DNA of 32,943 nucleotides, taken from contig NYXK01000143.1 of NCBI GenBank assembly GCA_002685535.1, positions 1 to 32,943 on the forward strand, given 5' to 3'. The stretch's first letter is position 1, and every line of letters starts with the position of its first letter. Below the pieces are notes generated by a model. The model made no database searches. It was given only the letters and a program-made list of their open reading frames with translations, and was not told where the DNA came from. The stretch comes from Deltaproteobacteria bacterium (GTDB lineage Bacteria > SAR324 > NAC60-12). This document shows, piece by piece, positions 1-9,807 of the stretch. Both the position numbers and the translations under genes were made by a program.

Positions 1-180
1 GGGAGATGGTGCGGTTCTTATACACGACGTTGGCAAAGCAGCGCCGCCCCGAAGCGAGCACGCCCTGCCTGAAGTGGTAGCGCTAGACCCGGATAGGCGC
101 ACACCATCCCGCATGCAGCCCCGCTAAACCAGATCGAGGCGCAACCCCCGGTTTCCGCGCCCCGCTAACCGTCTCATCGT
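1..180. other. GC-rich block next to AT-rich DNA
   Basis: The first 180 bases are clearly GC-rich and switch abruptly to AT-rich sequence after about 180. An imperfect direct repeat with the core GCCCCGCTAA occurs at about 118-130 and 159-170. I see no convincing reading frame. It could be the end of a different repeat or of a gene lying outside the window. Confidence 0.4.
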
Positions 181-3100
181 ATACTTATTAAAGCAATTGT
201 TTAAGACATTATATTTCGATAAGTAAACGCTGGAATAAAGAGCCAAAACCTTCTTAATAATTTAAAGAAAAGAATTGGCCTTACGAAGCAGCTGGCCAAG
301 TATAAAGACGAAGCGAAGCTTAACGATTTTTGCACCCAATTGCTACTTACGCTAACATTGATAACTTTCTTAAATATATAATAAGAATTGTAAAACTTTT
401 CATCATTATAATACCTTCCAAAAAGGAAATTACTAATTATTCCGTTAAGGAAAGGTGATCAGGGCTTGATTTGCACGTTTTATAACAAATGCAATAGCTT
501 TAAGCAACATACTTTGGAAATAAGCAATGAAAGGTTGTTTCCTTACATGCCAAATTCGCTGCAAAAGCAAGTCTCATTTAAGCGTCGCTTTCCCGGAATA
601 AGCAGTTAAATTCTTTAGCAATGAAATTCCTTTAAAAGCGACATCTAATATTTAAAATGTTTGTTTCCTTAAAACTACTTTGCCGCCAATACTTATAATA
701 CCCTTTACAGCAATGTTTAACTTGATAATAAAGATCTTTAATTTATGGTAAAGAGTAAAGTGATAAAAGAAATCTGTAAGCAAAAAATAACAAAGTAGGC
801 GGCTTCATTAATCTCATGGAATCGACTTCTTCTCAAAAGCTAACGATAAAACTAAGGCGCTTTTATATTGCTTTAAATTTAAGATTGCCTTTATATTTGT
901 CTTTTCAATGATTACTTATCAAGTAAGACTTTCATTATAGCTTTTAAAGAGATTAACATTAGTTGGCTCAGGTTTCATTATAAGTAAAAATTCCCTAATT
1001 TTGTTTTTCACTAAAGCAAAATGTGCTCATGCTTTTATCAGAAATCTAAATATGTTATCGGCTGATAACTTCCAATTGAACTTCTTTAAGAAAGAAGTTT
1101 TACATTCATTTTAAAAAAGCCGCGCTATTTTCCCTAATCACGCTTGCTAAGTTTAAACTTAACTTACATTACCATCAACCTTCCAAGCGTGAAAGCAAGC
1201 GGATAAAAAGAGCATAAACATGCCGCAATTTAAGTGCTAGCAAGAGATATAGCTAAAAAGCAAAGGTATAATATAATAGCATTTAAATTTGCGAGCTTGC
1301 ATATCAGCCTAAAGCAAAAGCCAACATCAAATAACTGAAGTTAAACGGCTTTAAAAGGTCCTTAAGATAATGGAATCAGTAATGGGCTTATACGTTTTTC
1401 AAAGCTATTAGACATTTCCAAAATTATTACTAAATCAAAATCAAATCTTATATAATAAATCTTAACATATTAAATGCTTTGAAAACAAGAAAGTTAAATT
1501 TGCTTTTATATCAAATTAAAGTTAGGCTAAGTAACTTGGAAATTGCATAACGAATAACTTAACTTAAAAAGAATCCCTATCTTTCTTAAGCGTATCGCTG
1601 GTTTTAAATCTTAAATATAATTTGCAAATTCCGTCAACTTCAATGGGTCTTACAGCTTAATAATAATAACAAAGTTAAAAAAAATTACGTGCTAGCAAAT
1701 AGGAGCTTTAACAACTCTTATTGCTAAAGATTAGTTTGTTAACTTTCGCCTTTTTCAAAACTATTACGAAGTTATCAATTACCTAACACTTTTAAATCCT
1801 ACTTTACTGCTGCCAATTCTATATAAGTATATATTTATGCATGCGCATATATTTGTTAAGGTAAGAAACCGTTGCAAGGTAAAGAAGAAGGGAGGAGTAT
1901 CAAGGAAGTTTGCGAAATATTTATAATTAAAGTAAAAAAAAAGCTTGCTTACTATCAACGCAAAAGAAGATCGATTTGAATTCTGCCAGGGCCATAAATA
2001 CTAAAGCGTAAAACGTTGAATTTCCATCTATACTTACTTAAAGCCTAAATGACCTTATATCTTATAAAGTTCCATTCTTAAGGAAAGATTAATATCATAT
2101 GTAATAGCACATTTTAAATCCAAAAGGTAGAGGTTGCATAAAGCATTGTAAAAGGTTGCGCATTGCTTAAAGCTTCTTCCTAAATACCAGAGTAGAGTAC
2201 CAACTTTTCTAAAAAGCAAGAAGTAAATGAACTTGATATGATGTTAATAAACTTTTGTAATAAAAGGAAAAAGAAGTGAAGAAAGAAGGGCAAAAGAAAG
2301 ATAATTAGCTTGAAAAAGAAGATAACTTAACTTCAAAAGTTGAGGAACAACAAAGTAATGACAATGGGAATTTGTAAAGAAGCGAAGGCGTAATCAAGGC
2401 ATATTAAGATAATTAAGGAATTTCATTTTAAAGTGGGCTAAAATTATGATACTATAAATTAATTTGAAGATGAAAAAGTAACTTAATCTTATTTTGCTAT
2501 CGCGCAAAGTTCAATTCTAGATAATAATATTAGAAAGTTGCAACAAATAAAAAGGAAAAGAAATTTAGCAGGAGAGCAATAATTTAAGCTATGGCGAAGA
2601 GATTTTGATTTACAAGAGGTAGTCGTTGCATTGAGTCAATCGTTGCAAAGATGCTTCATAATTATAAGAAAAGCGCAAAAAAAGAAAAAGAACTTAGCTA
2701 GATGAAAGCTTCAAAGGTTTAAAAGAGAAGTTGAATAGATCGCAAGTCTTGTAATCAAAGGAATTGGCAACGATAATAAAGTTATTGAAAAAGAAGAAGA
2801 TGGAGTAATGAAACTTTAAAGAAGTTGTTAATAAGAAAGGAGGCCTTAACTTTGTGTTTACTAAATTTAGTTAGCTTAAATCAAGGCGAGGTAAATGATC
2901 AACCTTACCTTGCCCCGCAAGAAGTTGAAATCGCAAGATCAATAGTGCGAAACTTCAAACAACGCGTTGTTATAAAAGAAAAGCCTTAAAATTGATGAAA
3001 AAAGCGTTAAAGAATGCAAAAGAATTGCGTTGTTAAAAGTTAAAAAGGAAAAAAAAAGAGATATAATTAAAGAATTGAAATTGCAAGTTGCGGGGAAAGA

Positions 3101-3900
3101 AGCTGCCTATATATATAATTGCTAGTAACAAAAGCGCTAAGCAAGTAAATGTTTGCTTTCAAAAGTGAAGTTATTCTAACTTATCGATTGTCACCTAATA
3201 TAACTGCATCCTTCACAATTATACTATAATTTAGCTATTTGATTTTATTATTACAATCTGCAATTCTATAATTCAAGAACAAGTTAATTATTTGGAAAGG
3301 GAGGCGCATGTGGCAAAGCCACTTGATTTTGGTGATTAGATGTTACGTTATCGGATGCAGCTTTGCCAAGCCTGCTTCAGTATAAGAGTTAACTTTCCTT
3401 CCATTCCTTTCAACACCACCTATCTTATAACTAACGATAATTTCTATCTAATACATTCTTTTTTTTACCTTTAAAATAACAAATTCCGCTACTTAGATTT
3501 ATTTTATTTCTTGATTTAATTAAACCGTTTTTTTATATCAAGTTTACCCTTATGCCTTGAATGCTCCCTCTCTTGTTGTGTGGTTGCTTGGAATTTGCCC
3601 CTCCACATTATAAATACCCTTTACAAGTAATCCATAACCTCTTTATATATTTACATTGTTATATTATAATTACGAAAAGCAAACTTCAAAATACCTTACT
3701 TTAAATATACCTTTTATAAAAATTTACCATTTACGATTTTTTTCAAAACGCATTCCACATTATATTTAATATATTAAGGTTGTATTATTTAAATAATTTA
3801 TATTCTAAACTTAAAAGAAATCAAACCAAAGATTAAAATATAATTGATTATTAAAGTTAACAGGTAGAAGTAACAGTAAGGTTAAGCAAAGTAGGCGAAA
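181..3900. repeat. AT-rich, gene-less block, probably a decayed retroelement
   Basis: About 3.7 kb is dominated by A/T, rich in TpA steps and full of stops in all frames; no coding frame of useful length survives. The upper strand is strikingly purine-rich (GAA/AAG) at about 2220-3110 and turns pyrimidine-rich after about 3400. That strand asymmetry fits a decayed lysine/glutamate-rich coding region read on the plus strand. Such blocks in Pezizomycotina are usually transposons mutated by RIP. CpA dinucleotides are still present, so the RIP reading is an inference until dinucleotide indices are computed. Confidence 0.6.
3294..3420 (+). mobile_element. Candidate polypurine tract and start of a 3' LTR
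   Basis: A purine-rich run (3294-3306, GGAAAGGGAGGCG) is followed within two bases by TGTGGCAAAGCCAC at 3309. The TG start directly after a polypurine tract is the normal layout of a retrotransposon 3' LTR. The first bases form a short hairpin (GTGGC/GCCAC), and the octamer TGGCAAAG (3311-3318) recurs inverted as CTTTGCCA (3361-3368). A TATA-like TATAAGAG follows at about 3381. The LTR end and its 5' partner were not found, so this could also be a solo LTR or chance. Copia-like affinity is only a guess. Confidence 0.35.
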
Positions 3901-3901
3901 T

Positions 3902-3929
3902 GGGGGGGTAGGGGGAATAGGGGGGTGGG
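3902..3929 (+). other. G-quadruplex-type G-tract at the compartment boundary
   Basis: Four runs of guanine (7, 5, 6 and 3 bases) are separated by loops of 2, 4 and 1 bases. This meets the usual G4 consensus of four runs of at least three with loops of at most seven. It lies exactly where AT-rich sequence gives way to normal-GC gene space. Confidence 0.7.
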
Positions 3930-4080
3930 ACGTTAGAAGCCAACAAACGCCACACAAGCGCAAATCGATGATCCGCCTTCATCTCTACCAAGGGCAGCTT
4001 ACACCGGCTGGTGATTTGCATCCTCATCAGTTTCATGATACAATGGGCTGGGAACGGAATAGTGTCCTACTATTTGGCTA

Positions 4081-4779
4081 CTATCCACAAAGTGTCGGCA
4101 TCACAGATAAGATATCCCAAGGAGGCATCAACTTGGGACTACAGATATGGAATCTCATTTGCACCCAAGGATCGTAGTCATTGATGACTAGATATAACTC
4201 AGAGGTAACACGCGTATATAGACAGTAGAGCACTTCTTCTAGTTCCAACAATGGACAGATATGGCGCACACCTTGGTGAATGCCAGCCGCGGCAACCGCG
4301 ATACGGGAAGCCACGCGACCATCCCAAATTGGGAAATCATCGAATCGGTTTGAGGATCCTCTCCAATACTGTCCTTGCCAAGGGAAGTTAAGCCAAAGAA
4401 CGTCAATATTGATATTGCAACAGATATGACCACCATCCACGAAGCTAGTTTGGAAGTTTTTGGCGCTTAGACGAGATCTAGTGCAGTCTTTTCGGAGGGC
4501 TGCTACGCTATTATGCAGGCTAAGGGGAATGCCGGGTACCAGTGACTAGGGATTAGGGTGTCTGACATCGTGGATACAAGCCCTTTGACGTGCAGCTATA
4601 ATTACCGTTGGAGCGGTAAGAACAATGCCCCAGATCAGGTCTTGAAGCTCCCTTGGAAGGTCTTGAAAACAAGTGAAAGAAGTAGCTCGCGAGGGTGGGT
4701 TTTGCTTATCCTTATCATGGCGTTTGCCAAAGATTTTCAACGAGTTGAATGCTTCTCTGAGCGCTCTGATAGTCGACAT
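4081..4779 (-). pseudogene. 2EXR-domain protein, interrupted by one TAG (copy A)
   Basis: From ATG at 4779 the frame encodes a basic N-terminus and then the 2EXR signature: FTCFQDLPRELQDLIW at about residues 35-50, followed by LTAPTVI. At codon 78 there is an in-frame TAG (4548-4546). The same frame then runs on to 4081 with recognisable family sequence (NIDVLWL, ELEEVLY, ELYLVINDYD). The continuation in one frame on both sides of a single stop argues for a nonsense change, possibly CAG to TAG, rather than two genes. The C-terminus is shorter than in the intact copy at 26384, and I see no counterpart of the family's 3' intron. 2EXR proteins are a large fungal family without established function. 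The copy lies only about 0.2 kb from the AT-rich block, where RIP leakage would be expected. Confidence 0.65.
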
Positions 4780-5135
4780 CTTCAATGCTGGAAATATGTT
4801 GGAGATGTGCTGCCTACTTGGGATCTACTGGTGGAAGTACCGAGGTCAGTTTCTTGGAAGTGTGTGAACCGCAAGTTGGTCTGTGAATGTGAAGTCTACT
4901 CCACTGTATACGGCGTGGAAAAATATTCTTCCTGAAGAACTGTTATTAACAATAAGTTGGAGCGATACAACCTGAAGGCATTGATCATTTACAAAGAGTA
5001 TGCCTATGATAAAGAGATGGCAATTACAATGAGAAAATCAAGCAGGGAGGATATCCATTGTCTGATATCTTATCTTTTATTTATTTACTGTGGATTGTTC
5101 TGCCCTTTGTTTACTGTCTGGCGACCTTCGGCGAG

Positions 5136-7034
5136 TCAAGCATAGCAAGGAGCCGAAAGTCGTTGCGCAAGCTCTAATGGCATCTCGAAGTCCCATAGCG
5201 AAAGCCAGTCCTCCGGATGTATAGAAAACGCATCCATAGCGCTAGCCTCCTCCTGTTGGCGTTCTTTCCGCTTCTTCTTGGCACTCAATGCCCAGTAATG
5301 GTTTTGGGCCAGTCCTGCGCATCCGATGAATGCGTAGTCTCGCACTGGTTCTCCTCCATTGCTGCTTGGTTCCCCTACGATAACGCCAAGGTCTCGAATT
5401 ATCAGTACTCTCTGTGAGCCAGAAATGTAGTATACGAGATCACCAGGCCGGGAGTCTGGGGGTGCAAGGCCAATGAGACCTGGGTTCAGGCCATTCGAGA
5501 CCCGGTCTTTCGATTTCCCACCATGCCAGCCATTTGGTTTGAGAAGAAAACCTCGAGGGCAAATTGGAGTGCCGGAGTGATCTGACGATTCGCTCGATTG
5601 CATATTACTCTTGGGGACAGTCACTCTTCGGTTCCAGTGCCGATTTCCCGACCATCGTGGCCTATCCTCGAACGAGAAGACGATATTTTGATGTGCATGG
5701 TCGAAATTCTCCAGCACTTCTAGGAAGGACTCATTCTGCTCCAAAGCTTCTCTTCGTCCAATGGCATCGGCTTTCAATTCCTCACGAATAGTCGTACGCC
5801 ATTGTATTGTTGCGCTCTGGACGCTGATCATGTCATCCAGCGAAGGGCCTATTGATTGAATATAGCCAGCAAGCCCCAAAGTAACGCGTAAGAGAGGAGG
5901 TTCCGAACCGGAAAGTCCTAAAGGTAGCATCAGGATCGGACTGACTGTTTCTTGGCCTTTCTCTCCGTCAATCTGCAGAGCTTCTCCAACGAGCTGACAG
6001 AACTCAAGCATGCCTCTATGACTCCCATACTTCTGAGACTTGGCGTACTTCTTATTTTGGTAATCCAAAAGTGCAGCGTAAACTTCTGTCAAAGGTGTAC
6101 CATAACTCATTGGGAAGTCCGCATCCACATCGATGGCAATACCTATCAAACCATATATCTTATCTCGGGGATCCTGACACAATGCGGCCTGATGGTTCCG
6201 AAGGAGGTTGAGGAGCAGGTGGCTATCACCGAACCTTTCTTTCTTTTGCTCAATCAGTTGTGCCGCTCGTAAATCAGGGAACTGTTGTGCAAGCTCGCTG
6301 AATTGAACCCATTTGATTGATGTGCCATTCGTCAGATGTCTGTTATCAATCGCATGGTGGCGTTCCAGGCACTTGTAAAGAACTTCTATGGACTCAAAGA
6401 AAATTTCTACCTCGCGAGCCAGAATGATCTCCTGAATTATCCACATTCGTTTCCAGTAAGAATCTAGGCAAAGAGGTAGAACCGCACTGGCAAGGCCTCT
6501 TTTGAAATTTTCACTTCGCATTCCAGTAAGGGCTGGGTCCCCGTCGAGTGCAGCTAGATTACCCAACCACAGAAGTACTTTCTGGGCCCGAGTATAGATG
6601 AATGGCATAAGCCGAACTTGACGACTTCTCTCATCGAAGTCTCGTTGATTGATACATAATGCATCAATCCAAAACACTCTACCGGTAGTCCCTGCATTTC
6701 GAGAATTTAATATTGTTGTCAATGCGCTGTGGAGATTTTTCCGGATCGTGACCATCTTTCCATCGATCGCAATGGTTTCCGACGGACTGTCCGCCCCCCA
6801 CTCGTAGGACAGCGCATCATACTTGGGCCGTTCAGCGAAAGTAACCGTTGTCAGCCTTCCACTGATCCGGTTTGACAACTTCCAACGAAAATCAAGATAG
6901 AGGAGTCGAATACAGTCGACAGATATAGGTAGCGGATCGTAATGAATCGAGTCCTCAATCGCCGTTGATTTTGACCTCCTCCATATTGGTCTGCTCCGTA
7001 ACGACAGAGTGTGCCTCGTGCCTCGAGGCAACAA
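5136..7034 (-). CDS. HET-domain (heterokaryon incompatibility) protein, 5' end unresolved
   Basis: The frame carries the hallmark HET motifs in order: YDALSYEWG (residues 72-80 counted from 7034), WIDALCINQ (122-130) and a block ending in AQKVLLWLG (to 158). The C-terminal half has the usual PGDLVYYI...G...LIIRD motif and a GCAGLAQ stretch. HET domains are linked to non-self recognition and programmed cell death on hyphal fusion; a role for this gene is inferred from family only. The start is a problem. The frame is open to 7244, but the only in-frame ATG is at 6755, after the first HET motif. An ATG at the expected place (6984) is one base out of frame. A spliced upstream exon or a single-base frameshift near 6957 could explain this. 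About 600 residues is within the family range. Confidence 0.8.
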   Translation of the reverse strand: MLPRGTRHTLSLRSRPIWRRSKSTAIEDSIHYDPLPISVDCIRLLYLDFRWKLSNRISGRLTTVTFAERPKYDALSYEWGADSPSETIAIDGKMVTIRKNLHSALTTILNSRNAGTTGRVFWIDALCINQRDFDERSRQVRLMPFIYTRAQKVLLWLGNLAALDGDPALTGMRSENFKRGLASAVLPLCLDSYWKRMWIIQEIILAREVEIFFESIEVLYKCLERHHAIDNRHLTNGTSIKWVQFSELAQQFPDLRAAQLIEQKKERFGDSHLLLNLLRNHQAALCQDPRDKIYGLIGIAIDVDADFPMSYGTPLTEVYAALLDYQNKKYAKSQKYGSHRGMLEFCQLVGEALQIDGEKGQETVSPILMLPLGLSGSEPPLLRVTLGLAGYIQSIGPSLDDMISVQSATIQWRTTIREELKADAIGRREALEQNESFLEVLENFDHAHQNIVFSFEDRPRWSGNRHWNRRVTVPKSNMQSSESSDHSGTPICPRGFLLKPNGWHGGKSKDRVSNGLNPGLIGLAPPDSRPGDLVYYISGSQRVLIIRDLGVIVGEPSSNGGEPVRDYAFIGCAGLAQNHYWALSAKKKRKERQQEEASAMDAFSIHPEDWLSLWDFEMPLELAQRLSAPCYA

Positions 7035-7740
7035 ATGAAAGCGGGTCGAAGGTGAATTTCGTCCGCCGCTGTAAAGTGCAAAGAGAGATCGTCCCGTGGA
7101 ATAGTATCGAATGCTCTTATATGTCCAAAGACTGTTCCCGAGATCGCAATAGGTATACGAACACGGGCGAGGCCCCCTGGCGTGCTGTACCCGTAGCTCT
7201 CTTGAATGGCATGCGAAAGTTTCAGATGAGAAACGGGAGGGACCTCATGAGAAGCCGATTCCGAAGGCAATCGTCAGGACTTCTGAAGGAGACGCTGCCA
7301 GTGTATGAGCTCAGCTGCCCATCGTTGTGTTGAACTTTCGACGTTCAGCCTCGGATTTGATGTGGTGTCATTCACATCCATGAAAGCCAGCGAGGACATG
7401 ATGACTAATACCAACCTAACTATAAGAATATTAGTGTTTCTTGTATACCCTCAGCTGGGAGAAAGAGAAATGCTTTGTGAAGAACCCAAGAGGAAAACGT
7501 TTGGAAGTCGTTATGATTGAAGAATAATTCCAGTACATTTCTTTTGAAATCACATAATAGTAAAGTGTCCTGAGACAAACTTCACATTCACAAGTGACGT
7601 ATTGAGTTAGTGAACCTTGGCGCTAACCACCTCAGCTCACCGCGTGAAGGAAACTGAGTATATTGAGCAACTCAACTAGGCATCCTGAACATCTCGGCGT
7701 TACTCTGCTCACTTCAAAATCCAAATTACCATATGCGCGC

Positions 7741-8736
7741 ATGATGGAGAATCAATCCCAACACCACGAATTTGAACTACCTCTCGAAGGCAAAAATCCC
7801 ATTAAATGCATCTCAAGCTCCCCATCACAATCTACACCATTCGCGCAAACCGCAACACCGCCATCTCTAATATTCACCCACGGCGCAGGCGGCACTCTCC
7901 ACTCAGACGGAATCTTGAACTTTCGCATCGGATTCGCCAGCCAAAGTCCCATAATATGTTTCCAAGGCTCAATGAACCTCTCTTCACGCGTCAAAATGTT
8001 CGATGCTGTGATATCTCATCACGCCGAGTCAGCGCCTGTGTTAGCGCTAGGTGGGAGGAGTATGGGCGCTAGAGCGGCGGTTATGGCTGGCGAGGGGAAA
8101 GAGGATGTCAAGGCCTTGGTGTTGGTTAGTTATCCATTGCATACGGGCAAGGGGGATATGAGGGATGATATTTTATTGGCGATTGGAGAGGGTGTGAAGG
8201 TGCTTTTTGTGGTCGGGGATCGGGATGAGATGTGTGACCTGGAGAAGCTGGAGGATGTTATGGGAAAGATGAATGCGGAGTCTTGGAGAATTGTTGCCGA
8301 AAGTGCGGATCATGGGATGACTGTTAAGCCGAAAGCTGGGACGCAGGCTGTTGGGGAGTTGACTGGAAAAGTGGTTGCGGAGTGGTTGAAAATCGTGAAC
8401 GAGGGTAAGATAGGGGAGCAAGGTAAAGAGGGCAGAATCTCGTGGGACTTTGAGGGGGTTACGGGAATTTGGGGTGGCTGGGAAGAGAAAGCTGCGAATG
8501 TAGTCAAGCCAAAGAAGAAGCCAAAGGAGGAGCCAAAGAAGGAGCCAGAGGCAAAGCCATATAATGAACCAAAGAAGGTATCAAAGAAAGCGAAGGGCTT
8601 GCAACCAGAGCAAGGACAAAGTCACGAGGATGATACGGCAGAGCTTCCCACCACAGGGAAGAGAAGGAGCGCTCGGATCTCATTGGCCAAAGATACGCAG
8701 AAAGACGACATAGCTCACAAACGACGGAAAGAATGA
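7741..8736 (+). CDS. KANL3/TEX30-like alpha/beta hydrolase with basic tail
   Basis: The 331-residue protein starts at a tandem ATG (7741); the frame upstream has no ATG. It has a THGAGG oxyanion loop (about 47-51), a nucleophile elbow GGRSMGARAA with Ser107, an acid in VVGDRDE (Asp160 or Asp162) and a late SADHGM with His191. This is the full serine-hydrolase triad of the KANL3/TEX30 branch. The last 75 or so residues are lysine/glutamate/proline-rich and end in KRRKE, with several possible nuclear localisation signals. Substrate is unknown. In animals KANL3 belongs to a histone acetyltransferase complex, but fungal members are mostly uncharacterised. It is divergent from the HET gene, and the roughly 0.7 kb between them must hold both promoters. 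No introns or lesions are visible. Confidence 0.85.
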   Translation: MMENQSQHHEFELPLEGKNPIKCISSSPSQSTPFAQTATPPSLIFTHGAGGTLHSDGILNFRIGFASQSPIICFQGSMNLSSRVKMFDAVISHHAESAPVLALGGRSMGARAAVMAGEGKEDVKALVLVSYPLHTGKGDMRDDILLAIGEGVKVLFVVGDRDEMCDLEKLEDVMGKMNAESWRIVAESADHGMTVKPKAGTQAVGELTGKVVAEWLKIVNEGKIGEQGKEGRISWDFEGVTGIWGGWEEKAANVVKPKKKPKEEPKKEPEAKPYNEPKKVSKKAKGLQPEQGQSHEDDTAELPTTGKRRSARISLAKDTQKDDIAHKRRKE

Positions 8737-9109
8737 ACTATAGGAAGTCATGACACTGGAGATTCTCACTAGGTTAAAAGCCCTGGCTACTCCAAGCTCC
8801 TAGCGCATCACCATAGTGCTCGTAACGGTGTAGATGCCGTATCCTACTGAATAGTTACATCACTCGGACTATGCAAATTAGGAGACTACCCAAAGCAGAG
8901 GAGCATATATTGATGGGATCATTGTAATGTGTGTTGTGATGTTTTATCTATACACGTTGCTAGTGGTCCGCTGAGGTTGTGGCTGGACGAGGAAGCATCC
9001 ACAGAACTTCCTTCCCAGGAAGTGTCTTCGAGATTACCTTCGCTCACCTGGTCATTTTAAATTGTACGCAAATGAGATGCTCAACAACGCTCGGAGGTAG
9101 CACCTATGT
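8737..9109. other. Intergenic, no feature seen
   Basis: This is the space between two convergent genes (hydrolase on plus, small spliced gene on minus). It presumably holds both 3' UTRs. I see no RNA gene, repeat or coding frame. Confidence 0.5.
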
Positions 9110-9790
9110 TCACACCTCTCTGGATGCAAATACCCAAGCCTGAGGACTGCGGACCACGCCAATGTCTGAATCTATCCTGCAGCCCGTTTCCAAACCCAAA
9201 CAAGACATACTCGCGTGGGGAAATATTACCCAGACATATCGGAACTTCTTAAGTGTCCACGGTAGCACAGGCTTCTGCAAGTATGGCTCTTCCCCATCCT
9301 CAACCTCTTCCTCGTCAGGGTCCAGTCCATCTTCTTCCACGTTAGCACTGTCGCTTGCGTATAAACAGCATGTTTTGAGACTTACTGTCGATCAATTCCT
9401 CTAATTCAGCTGTTGCATCTCTCTCGCGCAAGATACCATTCATATGCTGAATTCCAAGACTTTCCCAAGTGATTGGTGAGACAGACGGTGTGGATAATGC
9501 CGAATGTGGATCGTTGAGAAGTTGGTTCCGAAATAACTTCTCAGGTGCGGGGATCGGGGTGAGCGAACTGATATCAGTAGAACTCGTTATTCTTGCCTTT
9601 TGGACTACAACGTGAAAGCTGTCTTACTCCTAAGGGAGATATCGTATTCATCAGACCGATGAGACCCCTCAGGCTTTGGTCGTTGAGCCAGGTCGATAGT
9701 TCGATAGCCAGGGACGGAATGGCCCGCCCAACAGGGGAAATGCGCACCAGGCAACGGACACGCTCGTAACACTTACAGAAATCGACGCAT
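9110..9790 (-). CDS. Small unknown protein, three-exon model
   Basis: The model has exon 1 at 9790-9777 (ATG in the context CACCATG), exon 2 at 9567-9386 and exon 3 at 9333-9110. The introns are 9776-9568 (donor GTAAGT, acceptor CAG) and 9385-9334 (donor GTAAGT, branch GCTAAC, acceptor AAG). Phases agree and give about 139 residues. The sequence has SPITWESLGIQHMNG, then an acidic stretch DPDEEEVEDGEEP, then a basic/aromatic LPWTLKKFRYVW. I do not recognise the family. A further GT...CAG pair near 9222-9170 would give a different C-terminus. The start lies only 17 bases after the stop of the 2EXR copy upstream, so these exons might instead be the 3' part of that older gene. The 209-nt first intron is the weakest part. 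Confidence 0.45.
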
Positions 9791-9807
9791 GGTGTGTCAT
9801 CTTCCAA

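Noticed and set aside
4558..4935. 125-codon plus-strand frame opposite 2EXR copy A
   Set aside because: It is antisense to recognisable 2EXR sequence and lacks any motif.
6851..7270. 139-codon minus-strand frame overlapping the HET 5' end
   Set aside because: It begins with TTG and has no domain; only its possible relation to the HET frameshift was kept as a finding.
7663..7740. N-terminal extension of the hydrolase from position 7663
   Set aside because: It begins with TTG; the first ATG pair is at 7741, just before the conserved region.
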